This document shows, in pieces, positions 23,293 through 36,493 of a stretch of DNA of 64,000 bases; positions within the stretch are counted from its first letter, which is position 1, and each line of letters starts with the position of its first letter. Source of the DNA: Brienomyrus brachyistius (lineage: Eukaryota; Chordata; Actinopteri; Osteoglossiformes; Mormyridae); the NCBI RefSeq assembly GCF_023856365.1, contig NC_064541.1:21285214-21349213 (forward strand), read 5' to 3'. Below the pieces are notes generated by a model. It ran no database searches. It saw only the letters and a program-made list of their open reading frames with translations, and was not told the origin of the DNA. A program made the position numbers and the translations under genes.

Positions 23293-24914
23293 CCAAATAG
23301 CTGCTTAACCAATCCTGAAATATATCTCACTAATTCAAGGTAGCACCACATCGTCTCTTAGAAGTCATATGTTCTTGTTTAAGAGTCATTTCACATGTGA
23401 AATGATGCTGGACGGCAGGGATAGCAACTATCTAGATTTCACTTTACCGCAAATCTTTCGCTCTCCATCTGTCAGGAAAGAAGCCATCGATTCCAATTAG
23501 TAACTTTAGAAAACTTTAGTTACAAAACATTATGAAGCACTTGCATTTCTTATGGGTCCATTTTAACCGGAAACAGACAATTTTTCCCCTGTAATGCATA
23601 TTTATTTATTATATCGCTGTTAAAAAGTAAAGTTCAGTATTCATAATTCACATAGTCAAAAACAGGAAATGACCCGAGACATCAGCAGCAAGGGAATTTA
23701 TTGGCAAAGAAAGGGCTCAAGTTGGAGTGAGATTTACATCTATACTCTGAGCCATCGTGCTCATGATCCTTTTTACCTCTTACTCCCAAAGCAGAGTCTT
23801 TGAGAAGCGAGGTCACGTCTGTCACTGTCACTCTGCTAAATGTAGTGCCAAAAGAATTAACTTCTTACCAGTGGCGTAAATAGTGTTCCAGCTACTGGCA
23901 AGTACCAAACTGCAGGCTGGAAACAAGGGTAGGCCAATTCCACACAGCACTGCCAGAAAATGATGAAGGCCAGCAGTATGGGGATAGCCTCAGACACCCA
24001 ACAACCACAGGAAGGCAGATCCTTTGTATTTTTTTATTATTATTATTATTATTTAATAATCAGGTATCATTCCATAGAATCAGAACGAATTATAAAGAGC
24101 ATTTTCATAAAATATTACTACATTTTCAATGGTCTTCTTTCAGCCAAGCAAGCTTAAGTATGCAGTGTATCTGCAGCAAAGAGAACACCTTAAAAACAAG
24201 CCAGCCCTCGACATAAATCACCCTTTATGGACTGGGAACGAGATCAACAAGCTTTCCTCGAGACATTTAGATGGGAATTTATGGCTGTAAATATATACCG
24301 AATACTGTCAACCAATGTTGAAATCAATTTTCAGCTAAAATCCAAGTCGCTTGAGTCACCCTCGGAGCACGTGATGTAGCCAGTCTGTCTGGATGCTGAT
24401 CAAACGCGGCTATATTACACATCAGAAAACACATCAGGTACAGATTCATTCTACTTGAATTGCAAGGTTATTTTTTTCTTGATTTTTATGGATGTTTGCT
24501 ACTGCTAATTCGCCATGAAACAATGCTCCACATTCTGTCTGCTAGTTGCTACATTTAGCTTTTTTTGTTTACTTATGAACGCATGTTAAATATATTGAGC
24601 CTTCTTAATACACATTTTAAAGAAAAATAAAACGACACTGATAAACTGGGTCCCTGAGGACTAGCCGGAAACTTCTTCCAGCATAGTACATATTCACCGA
24701 CCTTTGAAAGACCACAAGAGGATGCATAACATACCGTTTAAGCCAAATTAAAATAATTTAAACACTACCACTTATGCTCTGTTTCAGTTTACTTGACGAT
24801 ATGATCTTAACTTAGCTGGCAGCTGGGTCAACATGGCAAGCTCAATGTAATTTTAATACATATTAATATATATGTCATCATATATGAATATAAAATTGAT
24901 CTGCGCCGCAAAAG
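23293..24914. other. Intron 1 stretch: no recognised gene
   Basis: Apart from the short (ATT)n tract, the sequence is unique-looking. Open frames are short and without domains. Confidence 0.55.
24030..24053. repeat. (ATT)n microsatellite
   Basis: A short run of about seven TTA/ATT trinucleotides after a T tract. Confidence 0.85.
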
Positions 24915-25327
24915 GGCAACACTCTGCTTAAGGCCATGTTTTTAGTATTTTAAAAACATATTCAAAATGCATTATGACGCATTCATAAAGCATTATAAAC
25001 ATGGCTATAAATATTTATAAAGGCATAGCACATTATAGCCATGTGTATTATGCATTATTACTGCCCTATGAAGCTCTCATTTATAATGCACTATATATAC
25101 CTTTATAATGCAGTATAAAACATCCTTAATGCTTATACAGGCCATTATAATGCATTATAAAGGCATCTATAGTGCATTATAGATGAAAGCTTCATAAAGC
25201 ATTCATAATGCATAATACACATGGCTATAATGTTATGCCTTTTTATAAATATTTATACTCATGTTTATAATGCTTTATGAATGCATTATTATTTGTTATT
25301 ACAAAAAATGTGGCCTTAAGTGTTATC
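24915..25327. mobile_element. Palindromic fold-back MITE, copy 2
   Basis: The left end GGCAACACTCTGCTTAAGGC pairs with the right end, whose complement begins GATAACACTTAAGGCCACA. The arms carry the same TATAATGCATTATA-type palindromes and the ATTATAGCCATG motif as copy 1 at 19195-19550. It is 413 bp long and has no coding capacity. Confidence 0.72.
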
Positions 25328-26871
25328 TTAAAAAGTTTTTAACATTTTATCTTCCGTTTTAAACTGATTTTTATCCATTCCAAGATTATTAAAGATTTCC
25401 AATATGCATTTCTAGACATTTTTATTCAATCTGGATATCTTGAAATGCATATAAATAAAGATGTCTAAGTGGACAGTCTGGCTTCCTATACTGACTGAGA
25501 ATTACAGTAAACAGCAGGTGTGCTTCTGTAAGCCCAGCTTACATATTACATCCTGTTCATTTTCATTTTCCCTTTTTTTTTAACAAATAAGTGATTAAAG
25601 CTCTGGCTGAAATCTACAGACACTATTGTTTCTTAATCAGTATTTTTTCTTCCTATCACCAGTTCATAAAAGACACAAAATATCCCCAAGGAAACACTAA
25701 CGAACCCATTTTCATTCTTTACAATAAATGTCATTAGTGATTATACACAATGAGTCTAGCAGGTCTTTCATTGGGGCTTGCTGTGAAATGAAAAGAAAAA
25801 AAACATCCAACAGGAAAAAAAATAAATAAAAAGAAAAGAACTGACAATACTCTAAATATACGACAAAGAAGAGAAAAACGTGTTTAAGAACGTAGTGCTA
25901 CGGTTCGTTTCTGCTTTTCATTGTATACACAGAAATTACAGCATATACTGAATATAATAAAAGGACAGAGTCAACATTAGAGTGCAAAATGATTTGTTTC
26001 ATATTGAATTATTATATAAAATAGTCCCATTTTAGGTGGCAAATATACTGAATAGCTGTTTAAGGAAATACCAGAAAAAGTGAATTCACACTTCAAATCC
26101 TCAAGCATCACACTGAACAATAATATAAGGACTCAGCATTTTACGGAAAAGTTATTTGTAATGCTGTTGTTAATAAGAATTTGTAATTCTTATTAAAATG
26201 CTTTAAAAAAATCTGTATCAGTACAGTGAACAAACGTGGCTTGGTTTCCAGTGCCAAGACCTGGGTGACACGTGTCCAAGAAGCATTCATACCGATGAAT
26301 AGCAAAGGTCAGAGGTGATAACTTTGTCCCAGAGGCTCCTGCAAGGACAAGGACTCGCCCGAGAAACTGCCAGGCGTGATTTATGATCCACGTCGGACAT
26401 TCCTCTAACTCCTACGATGCGCCTTTCTTCAGTGAAATCGCGGGACTTTGGGTGACAAAGCGGGACGAGTGGAGAGGGGCATTTATAAGGTCTGGACTCT
26501 CCTCGTAGCCCTGGCATGACCCACTCCTGCTCAGCATATTTCACACTCAGCAGTTTTCCAAAGGAAACAGAATCCATCATCATCTCCCCACACAGTTACC
26601 ATTTCCTTTTATCAACATATGGAGCATATTAGCACCGTTGTAAATGATACACAGGCTAATGTGCTCTTTGTTCTTGCACCAATTTTGATGCAATCTATAA
26701 ACCACCCCCCACACCCATCTCCAACTTCATCACATGGTATAAATTAAACACTGCCTAACTGACTATAGCACTGTACAGTTTTGGGGGTTAATGCTCAGTC
26801 TGTGTAAAAAGAGGATGGATGCTCTTTAAAAGGAATGCAGACCAAGCTCTTAAGGGAAAACAAGGAGAAGA
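25328..26871. other. Intron 1 stretch: no recognised feature
   Basis: AT-rich sequence with A/T runs. A 98-codon minus-strand frame at 26287-26583 has no recognisable domain and no flanking splice context that I trust. Confidence 0.5.
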
Positions 26872-26873
26872 GC

Positions 26874-26908
<35 letters not shown>
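26872..26908. repeat. (GA)n microsatellite
   Basis: GA dinucleotides with one GATA interruption. Confidence 0.95.
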
Positions 26909-27148
26909 CCATGCATCCACTCCATGGCATCGGCTTTACCTGGAGCCAGACTGAGATAATAACCTGTAAGAACAGCAGAGCGCCAAGACCACTCTGCTTT
27001 CGATGACGAAGACAGTCACACTCGGCCTGCTTGGGCCACATGCCTTTATGAGTCCGATCCGGAACAGCCCACAACCTGAACTGGCTGTTGAAGGCAGCAG
27101 GAAGTTCACAGCGCGTCACATAAACAAAGGCGCCCTCTGGAAACTAAC

Positions 27149-27171
27149 AATCAATCAATCAATCAATCAAT
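27149..27171. repeat. (AATC)n microsatellite
   Basis: About six AATC tetranucleotides, 50 bp before an old SINE tail. Confidence 0.9.
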
Positions 27172-27208
27172 CTACCTAATAGATATATGTATAGATGTAT
27201 AGACAGTA

Positions 27209-27400
27209 TCCATACATCCATCCATCCATCCATCACAGGGCACAAGGCAGAGGACACGCTGCACAGGATGCCAGTCTGTCATAGGGCACAGGCTCACAAA
27301 CACTATACATGATTCAGAGACAGTCATCCTCCTACCCACGCGTCTCTGGAGAGTCTCAGCAGGAAATGAACCCACGGGCCTGAACGTGTGAGCCTACAGA
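27209..27400 (-). mobile_element. Old SINE tail fragment
   Basis: (ATCC)n is followed by CACAGGGCACAAGGCAGAGG and GCACAGGATGCCAGTCTGTC, then a diverged body with ACAAACACTATACATG and CTGGAGAGTCTCAGCAGGAA. This is the minus-oriented tail and central part of a fish V-SINE-type element, strongly decayed. Confidence 0.55.
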
Positions 27401-30400
27401 ATTACTCACAGACCCAGCGTGGAGGCCTGAAATGCCTCATCCTTCTTAAGTGTCTGAAAAGTGACCATGATTTGGTTAGACTGTAAGGATGATTGTAACC
27501 ACAGCGCAGAGCAGGCGGCCATAACTGAACGGTGCCACATGCTTTTCTGTGTTTTTATAGGCTATCAGCTTCAAAAAATCAGGTCAGTCAAAGCTTTTTG
27601 CTGGAGAGTTTGTTTAGAAGAGGCATAGGACACTGCTGTCTGTGGGGAAGGAGAGAGAGAAAAAAATAGACAGTGTGAGAGAGAGAGAAATCGATCGCTC
27701 CAGCAGCACATTTAGCCTCTGCCGGCAGGATGAAAAGTATGACTCCTGTAAAAGCTTTAGTGTAAAAATGTACAATATGCATCAGTTTGTATCACCACCA
27801 TTCCCATGAGAAGCAAATCAAAGATAGATGGATGGTTGAAGGAAGCAAATTACTGTCATGAAGCCCCACCCCCGTCCGCTCACCTTCAGCTACATCTCCA
27901 TAAGTCACATGTTTACTTGCCTAGTGTAAGACTGACAAGAGGGTGTCCATTTACATCTTCTGATACAGAGCAGTCCAGACAACCGCATGTCCTGGTTATG
28001 AAGAACCAAAAGTGCTCTCCGCTTCCGTTTTCCTTTCCATACTTCATCCTGATGGAGGGTCTCTAAAAGGGTGGTGGTGGTGTGGGGGGTGTTATGTAAA
28101 GACCAACCTACACGGCGTCTGTATCTGCAGCCAGACTGTGTTTCTGTCTGTAAGACTTCAGGTTGTGATCTTAGGGGAGCCTGTCACCGCAAAATTCGAT
28201 TTTCAACCGGCCCCTATTCCTTTCAGGAAATCTGGCAGTCAGTGAACGGATTAAAAAGAAAAAAAAGAGCAACGGCAGCTCATTTTTCAGCGGGACGCCC
28301 CCCCCATCCGTAGCGGTTCTATTCATTCCACTCTTCCGCATTACGTACCGGCAAATAAAACATTACTGGAGACACACTGTCATCGAACAACTCCATAGCG
28401 GACTGGGAAATACGACGACTGTATGCACTTTAAGCTGTATCATGTCAGGTCATTCTCCGCGGACTGAAAGACAGGTGGTGGGGGAGGTTAACAATCCACG
28501 AAAACAAACACCTTCTGTCTAAATCATGCAGCATTAGCCAACTTCCTTCTAACATCCATTCATGGTAAAAAATTACCTTGGGTGCCTTTGTATAGTTAAA
28601 AAAAAAAAACAACAAATTTCCCTTTTTTGAGGACAGCTCCTGCTCTAGGGACGGCTCTGCTGGATGTGGCCCTGTCTCAGGTGCAGGCTAATCCTTCCTG
28701 CTTTCCCTTCAACACCCCAAAGCCCTCGATTATAGAGTCCAAAACAGGCATCCAGCTACGCCGACATGTGTTGCAAATATATCTACTGCCGACTTACTTC
28801 ACAAAGCCTTGGAGCACCATCGTCAAGCAAGAATGATTTTAACTGGCCTTTACATGAACCAGAAACATTATGTGAACCAGGCATTAGGACACGCAAGAAC
28901 CCTGCAAAAGACCATCTTACCTTTATAAACCTAAATGCATTTGAAATAAAAGGAAACCAACCCTTAAATGTATGCAAATTACATAATGACAGTATAATAA
29001 ATAACTTTTCCTTTCACACCAAATTTATTATTTTTTTCCTTCGAGGGAAGCACAGTAAATACATTAATGTAGGTCAATCTTTTTCATGGTACCTACGTGC
29101 TGATTTTTAAACAAAACAAATCAAGGAACTACGTAAAGGGGCTAAAACCGACTTTGCCGAAAGCAATTTTCGATAAAAATGACGAGGCAAACATCTCTGT
29201 CTTGCTGGCAAATAACTCTGACTGTGGAAATATCATCTATTTGCATCTTATTAATTCTCCTCCTGTAGACATTGGCAGATAGAATTTACATCAGCCAGCA
29301 GGATGAGTCTGATCATACAAGCTGTTCCACACCAAACTGGTTATGATAGTATCAAAGACAGCTGCCAACGCTGGTTTGCATTGTTTTCCAGTTGACGACA
29401 TGTCCTTCAGGCTATGAATAATGAGCATCCTCCCGCATCCACCTTTTAGACACTGGCTACACAATAATCACTTTACATTACCTGTTATTTCTCGGCGTCC
29501 ACAACATAAATCTTCCTCTAAATTGTAGAATGGATGTGGACAACATTTCAAAATTATGCTTTAAGCAGTGTTCCAATGTTCAAATGCAGATGTTTAATGT
29601 TGAAATTCATTTTTATTTGCATGCATTTTATCTCTCTTTTTGTTCAATGTAATGTGTAAGCAGACTAAAATCGATGTAAGGGAATCCACACTGTAAGGTT
29701 TTAATTAAATTTCCACAATAATATTAATTCCTCTGTTGCAGTTAAAATTATTTCATTCTTTATTTTCGTCATTCCTTCATTGTTAAATTAATAGTTTTTT
29801 GTAATCTACATCAATCACACTGCATCACTAACAAATGATGTTTAATGATGATTAAGTGTTTAAAAAGCTTGAAAGCACCTGCAGCAAAACTCCAACTAAA
29901 GTGGCACATGAGCCTGCATGTGTGGTAGCACTCAGGCCTTTCATGTAAGCTGCGTAAAGGCAGATAAACAGCCCAACACTCAAGAAAGGCTGTCATGTTT
30001 TGACAGTGACGAGGTTTACGGCTCCGACGGAGATGCATCTGCTGAATTTCACAATATTATAACTCGTCAATTTGCAGAAACCACCACAAAAACCCATTAT
30101 GATATAGATATTGGGTGTCCACAGTTTTCATCAGCGAAAAATTTTCGTATGGGATGGGGGGGGAGGGGTGGTTTATGTAGTGATCTGCTCTTTCAACGAC
30201 ACATTTCAGCACATAAATCACGCCATTCCACAGATCGTGAATACAGCAAAGCGTTAGTAAATCAACACGGGAAAATGATCTGAGGTGATAGCTATATTCA
30301 GCTCTCAATCAATTATTCTGGCATCCGTTACTACCTCTCCTTCAATCGGTGCTTAAAAAAACTCATGCAAGGTTGTAGCTAATCTCCTGTTTGTCCAGGA

Positions 30401-31604
30401 AACTTTAACTGGATTACATGCTGAATTGGTTTTACACTCCACCCACTGAAACTCCTTTGGATACAGGTCGGAAATCAGTGCGCTGCACACGCAGTATCTA
30501 ATTAGACCTGGCCTTAGACACTCCGTTTTTAATATCTCTGAAAACATAAAGCATCACTTCACAGCACCTCACAACGTAGCAGGGCTGACAACTGATTATG
30601 GTAATCATATAACAATCACGCAGCATTATTACCTTGTGAGTGATAACCTAAATCTAATAGGGCAGCAATAACAGTAATGAAAACAAAAAACCTTGAAATA
30701 ATCTTATTACCGTTGTATATTTGCCCATTTTTAAAACAGACTTGTGACTGCCGGTGCTCTATGATTTTTAAATTATTTATCAATCTAATCAACCAGTTCA
30801 AGGCTGCAAATGATGGTATCAGTGCTGAAAATACCCATTAATTTTTCATGTATGATTACCCACCCTTTTCCCCTCTCTGAATATAATCATAGGACTACTT
30901 AACCAAAATAGGAAATGATAAATAATTGATTTACCACAAATATACCAAGTGCATATGAATATTTATCATGGGTGTTTTTGATAACAGCACTAGCTGTACT
31001 TTTAGATTACAATGGACAAGGTTTAGACAGTAAGTCTTTCTTAAAATATTTTCCAGTGGTGACAAAAATTCCTCAATGTAGACAGTATGCAAGTAATTTA
31101 TATGAAGCATTTTCTTTAAATTTTTTGAAAAATGTGCTCAGAGACCCAATTTGTGTGTCATATCATTTCAGAAATCCAATTTAAGGATGATTTAATTGCC
31201 CAAGCAGAATTTCAAAGGCAGACAGGTTTTCTATCCAGGAACTTATATCTACAGAGGCTGATCCTGCCTGTTAGCTGGGAATAGTTCAGACTTTATTAAT
31301 TTAAAGGGATTTTCTTAAAGCTTAAGTTGCATCTATTACTCTCAGATCTCCGTCCTGACCTTCTAACCCCTCTGCTGAGTGAAGGTTTGTCTGTCATGAC
31401 CTTCTCTGGCTTGTGGATTTTTGCAGAGTCGCATGGACTCAGCAGTTATCCAGGATAATAATGCATTTGCCATCTGCCAGTAGAGAAAATGTATCTTTTT
31501 AAGCATTGGATTTGCTGACCTGCCTCATTGGAAAAGGTAGAATAGCAGTCATTTATACACAAGGACAGAGGAAGGCAGAGTCCAAGACAGACAGTAGGGT
31601 CTAA
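27401..31604. other. Intron 1 stretch: no recognised gene or repeat
   Basis: About 4.2 kb of repeat-poor sequence, AT-rich around 28,900-29,800 and 30,600-31,200. Short open frames only. No splice-bounded exon was recognised. Confidence 0.5.
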
Positions 31605-31775
31605 GGGTGGCGATACGCAGGGCGACTTTTTGAGCAATGTTGCTGACCAATGTTGTTTGGGCACATTTCTATTTGAAAATCTTTAATCAGCAGTGGGAAA
31701 CCTTTTGCGATCATTCAGATCTGGATAAGCTGGTCAGCATCATTGCTCAAAAAGTTGGCCTGTGTATCATCACCC
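31605..31775. mobile_element. Fold-back MITE with 45-bp inverted ends (171 bp)
   Basis: The left arm GGGTGGCGATACGCAGGGCG… continues to GACTTTTTGAGCAATG and GCTGACCA. It is matched by the complement of the right arm, GGGTGATGATACACAGGCC, with only a few differences. The element is flanked by TAA on the left and TAG on the right, consistent with a 3-bp TWA target-site duplication (one copy mutated) of PIF/Harbinger elements. There is no coding capacity. Confidence 0.75.
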
Positions 31776-32028
31776 TAGGAAACAGAAGGACAGTTAATGC
31801 ATGAATAGTGAAGAAAATTCCAGGCTTTGTGAATATCAGGATGTCTTTAACACCACGGTAAGCCAGATACTGAACATCACTTCGTCGTTCTGCATGATCT
31901 TCAGCTCCCATCACACAAACACACTGAAGCTACTGATAATTCATTTGGGCAGCTCACTAAACAAACACACCTCACAGTAACGTATGAATTATTTCTATTG
32001 GTGTATTATAAAAATAAAAGTTCTAATA

Positions 32029-32349
32029 ACCATCCATCCATCCATTGTCTAAACCGCGGGGGGTCCAGAGCCTATCCCGGAAGCAATGGGCATGAGGCAG
32101 GGAACAACCAAGGAGGGGGGCACACTCACACACCATTCACTCACACATGCACACCTATGGGCAATTTAGTAACAGTTAGCCTCAGCATGTTTTTGGACTG
32201 TGGGGGGAAACTGGAGTACCCAGAGGAAACCCCACGACGACATGGGGAGAACATGCAAACTCCACACACGTAACCCAGGTGGAGACTCGAACCCGGGTCT
32301 CCAAGGTGTGAGGCAACAGTGCTAACCACTGCACCACCATGCCACCCCC
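32029..32349 (-). mobile_element. V-SINE-like tRNA-derived SINE, full length, with perfect TSD
   Basis: Read on the minus strand, the tRNA-like head has an A box (TGGTGCAGTGG) and a B box (GGGTTCGAGTCTCC). A central domain follows (GGAGTTTGCATGTTCTCCCC and CTCCAGTTTCCCCCCACAG), then a tail with ATAGGCTCTGGACCCCC and (ATGG)n. The 11-bp duplication AAGTTCTAATA lies exactly at both ends (32018-32028 and 32350-32360). Head, central domain and tail follow the order of the DANA/HE1-type V-SINE superfamily of fishes. Confidence 0.88.
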
Positions 32350-33019
32350 AAGTTCTAATATAATATATCAAATATTTTTCCTACTCAAGCTGACAGAGGG
32401 CTGATGTTAATCACTAACATTTAAATAATATTGATTACTGTTTTAAATAAAATGGGCCGTTCTTTTCGTCAGTCTTCGAATTTTCTTGAAATGTACAGGA
32501 ATTTCTTCGAATTTCATTATAGTATATGAAATGTACAGGAGTAACATGCAATGTAAAACAAATTAAACTATTTAAGATAATAAAAGTAAGGCTGGAATGG
32601 CCTTTGGATCCATAAACTTATACGTAAACATTTTAAAGATTCCTCTTGTGATTAACAAATTCGTTATGTACTACTACTGTGAGAGGAACACGTAGCACAG
32701 ACCAGTGTCCTTCAGCAAGGGTTTAGATGTTTCCTTTGCGAGGCCAAACTGGCGAGAGCTTTTGGATGACAACACAGTTTCCAGAACCTTTATATGCTAA
32801 TGTTAATGGATATAAAAACGGCAGCAGAGATGAGGTCAGAGATCATTCTATTCTTGTTTTTCCTCCACCCAGCAATGATAATATAGATTAAAACCAAGAA
32901 ACCATGTCCAGACAAGCAAGTCTAACCTGTCAAACACAATTTAAAAACCATTAAAGGAAAACATCACTCTTTAAACATGTTTATTTTTCTCTTTTTTTCA
33001 TTTCCAAACATGTGTCCAG

Positions 33020-33320
33020 CCGACATTAAAAATGTGCCGAGGAAATCGCAGAGGCTGGATGGCGGGAAGCTTGGGCCCATCTGTCAGGCGCGCCAGGGCC
33101 CAAGACAGCACTTCTTTTCATCATTTCTCAGTAGCTTTTGTCAAACCTGTAATTGGCGCTTCAAGACAGGAAGAATGGATGTGAAAGAGAATCGGGAACA
33201 CTGCTCTCCAGGGAATATCTTGTTCGCTAACTATTACAGCATCCCGGGTATCCTTGCAAGACGGACAATAAACCATTTCAATTCCTGCTACTCAGCGCTG
33301 ACCATGTTGCGATTCTTCCT
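33020..33320. promoter_or_regulatory. Candidate conserved noncoding block
   Basis: A complex, repeat-free block with higher GC than its flanks (for example CTGTCAGGCGCGCCAGGG near 33080 and CTGTAATTGGCGCTTCAAG near 33150). The plus-strand open frame across it has no recognisable domain. The composition suggests constraint, but conservation is untested. Confidence 0.25.
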
Positions 33321-35594
33321 ATAGTACTTCCCTTTGCCATTTTTAAAAGATTATTGCATTACAATATACATCTGTAAGAGAGAGCTAACATTGCCAAACA
33401 GCTCACAAGTGAACTGAAGATTTGGACACCCCCTCAAATCGGGAACCATTACAATCTTGCCAAGAAGGTGTAGCTCAAAAAGTCGCATGAAGTCTCTGGC
33501 AAATCTGGATTCCAAGACACACAAGATACACAATAGCCTAAAAGTACGATGTCATGCATGACATTTAACAAGACTGTAAAGACAGGAAAACTCATACATT
33601 TTGTTATAATCACATCTAAACCAGGCTTGTTTTTGGTCAGATCTTTATAGGACCAGGATAGTTTGCCATCAGTCTGTGGATAGGTAGATAGCATTCAGTC
33701 CCATAAGGCTGGATTCCATGAACTTAATGCAACATTTAAATTCATTCCCTCCAAGCGGAAAGTAGCTGGCATCAGAAACATCTGTGCAATTCACACAATG
33801 GTGTGCGCTGCCAAGGTAAATTCTGTAAAAGTTGTTTTAAAGATCCCCCACATGTAACTTAAGCAAGAACTTATTTAAACATACACGCTTATGAAAGGGA
33901 TTCTGTTTTCACAGTAATAACCCCCCCCAAAGGCTATCCGAAATCCACGGCAGGCTGCTTCGAAGCAGGCAGCTGGAGGGATGTCTTCCGTAGGAAGATG
34001 CCCCCCATTTGTTTTGTCTGCATACCGCTCACGATTGTGCTGGACCCCCCCCCCCCCAAAGAGTCGACAAACGAATGGATTTCCCGTTACCTAATGCTAG
34101 CTCCCATGTGCTTGCGAAATAACCAGTGATGTCACAGCATTTTGGTGAAGTGTTTCTACAGACAGAGAGCGAAACGGAACAAACAGCGACAAGATAAGGG
34201 TTAGGGTTATGGGTCCATGGGTCACTGTAATCAAAGCACGCTAAGTGGATTCAATGATATCCATTATTGCATAATTACGGTCCCTCAGACACGGAAACTT
34301 TAAACAGCCCAAGCTACCTGAATGAACAGACAGGCAACAAGAACAAACAGGGGCTTCTGTAGGAGTGCAGAATGAATCTTAAAGTCTTAACTTTGGCCTC
34401 CAAAAACTGCATCTAAAATGTGCAAAACATGGCAGCCAATAAAAAAACTGTTAGCATTTTCATTTGAACCTATAAATATCCTGTTCTGTCCTGCCTTGCA
34501 TTTTCCCTGCCCTGTATGTGCATACTGTAAATTTGGGACTTTGGCAGGAACTTTCATTTCACAGTGACACATAGCTGAAAGAATTAGTCATTGCTAGGCC
34601 TTGAGGAGGGGGTGCTAACCCTTTCTTCAATCAGGATGCACAGTGAAGCAGTGCTACACTAAGCAGCGCTGATCTGCTCTCTCAACACAGCAAAGAAAAC
34701 ACACTCAGACGGCAGCCGCCAAGCACCCCTCCATGAGGCCACGTCTGCTGGCACTGCACACGTCATTTGCTCGGGGTGCTTACTTCAAAGTTCTAAGAAA
34801 GGCGCCTTTGACCCGACACCACCGAAGCCTGGTCTAATTAGAGGGAAGCTGTGAGCTCAGTGCCCATCCTCCAACTGTCATGTAAGTAAGTGGCACACAG
34901 ATACAGCATTTGTCCACGGCCCTTTGACGGTATTGTCATTCCTTGCCGTGCATACCTCACTGTAAGGGATGCACACTCATCCGCCCCCCAGAGATGAATG
35001 GGGGGTGTGACTATGTCAGGAAGGAACTGACGGGAGACACTCAATAATTTACATTCATTGCTTTTTTCCCCTGTGTACATCCCTGTTATTCTCTCTAATT
35101 TCCCCACAGGATTCAACACAAAAGGATCCATAAAATAATCCCCACCTACTACTGTCTCCAGCGGGTACACAAGGACGCATGACTGCAACATTTGTAATAA
35201 GCAGCAGCACTGAACTGGCCCCGCCAACAGATTGAAAACACCCACTCTCCATCACCTACACCAGTCTCTCCGCTTTGCCTAGCATGACACAGGAGGTGAA
35301 TCAGCAAATGAGCCACTTTTTTTGCATAATTTTGAAATACCGACCCGCTTCTAAAGCCTCCTGGGATGTCAGAAATGCGGCGCCGGAATGATTTTCTCCC
35401 ACCCTTACATACCAACACCCTTATCCTTCCGTGCGAAAACTCACAATTTCACACACTTCGAATGGCGACGGCATCCACTCTGTAGACGCTGCGGGATCTG
35501 CCTTCTGGTAAACGAACACTCTTTTATTAGCTCGTTCCCCACTCAGTCAGGGCAACAATAAAAAAAGCCTGCATCACAATTCTTTGGTGTCGGC

Positions 35595-35910
35595 AGGGGA
35601 AGGGGCGTCTGAGCTGAATGCATTACCGGGCCGGACTGTTTGATGCCTTAATGATGGAGCACCCTGTCCTTTCATCCTGGATGGATTACTCAATCAGCCA
35701 GAGTGAATCGCCGGGCTGCCGCTATGATTGCATTTGCTTAACACAGTGCCGAATTACAGAAATTATTACATGCCATTTAATGGCAGGGACAGGCTGCGTT
35801 TTTCCACTCTCCTCTCACAGACCGCCATCACATATGACGAAAAAAACACTTTGCGATTATTCTCCCTCATCTCATCTGGCAACTTCAGAAAATCGAGCGA
35901 CACCATTTTG
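35595..35910. promoter_or_regulatory. Candidate conserved noncoding block
   Basis: A non-repetitive block with TTAATGATGG, CCATTTAATGG and GAATTACAGAAATTATTACA motifs. A related AATTATTACATGCC string recurs at about 36055. No coding evidence. Conservation is untested. Confidence 0.25.
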
Positions 35911-36493
35911 AGTGTAACGGCGTTCCCTCTCGTCTAATGACCGGCTCAGTACACCTGCTTCCTGTAGGCAGGCTGCACTCATGGGCTGGGCCGAACGGAC
36001 TGAGGTAGGCCTCGTGTGCCGTGTTTTGTTTCTGGGCCTCATTCTGACTTTCGGAATTATTACATGCCTTCCGCGTGGCCTTCTTTCGAAAATGATGCCC
36101 ATTTGTGTGCCCTTATCCTGGCCTGTACTCATAGTGCACTGATAAACTCTACATTCCCACAAGCAGACCCGAACAGAAGGTAAAAGAAAGAGCGCAGTTG
36201 AGGTATGGCTGCCCGGGCACATTGGGGGGACCAATACTTTACAGGGGCCTTTGAATTCATAAACTTATACGCAAAATTAAACGGAAAATTGAGCAGTGAC
36301 ACTTCGTCAGTGCGTCCAGAATTTCTAGCTACACCCCTGTGTCAGTAAGCTTAGTCTATCCTCGGCAATTAAAGTCTATACTGCACATTCTCTTTCATTA
36401 CCCAGAAGCCCTTAGATTGAGTTCACAGCTTTTACATTCTCTATCATGCATTAAACATTAACATTTATTTAAAATATTTGTACAATTTATTTA

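Larger units (their letters stand above)
32361..36493. other. Intron 1 repeat-poor stretch
   Basis: About 4.1 kb without recognised repeats other than a C13 run at 34045-34057. It contains two candidate conserved noncoding blocks (33020-33320 and 35595-35910). Minus-strand open frames such as 34838-35245 lack known domains. Confidence 0.5.

Noticed and set aside
34838..35245. 135-codon minus-strand frame as an exon or gene
   Set aside because: Overlaps other open frames on the same strand, has no recognised domain and lacks convincing splice borders.
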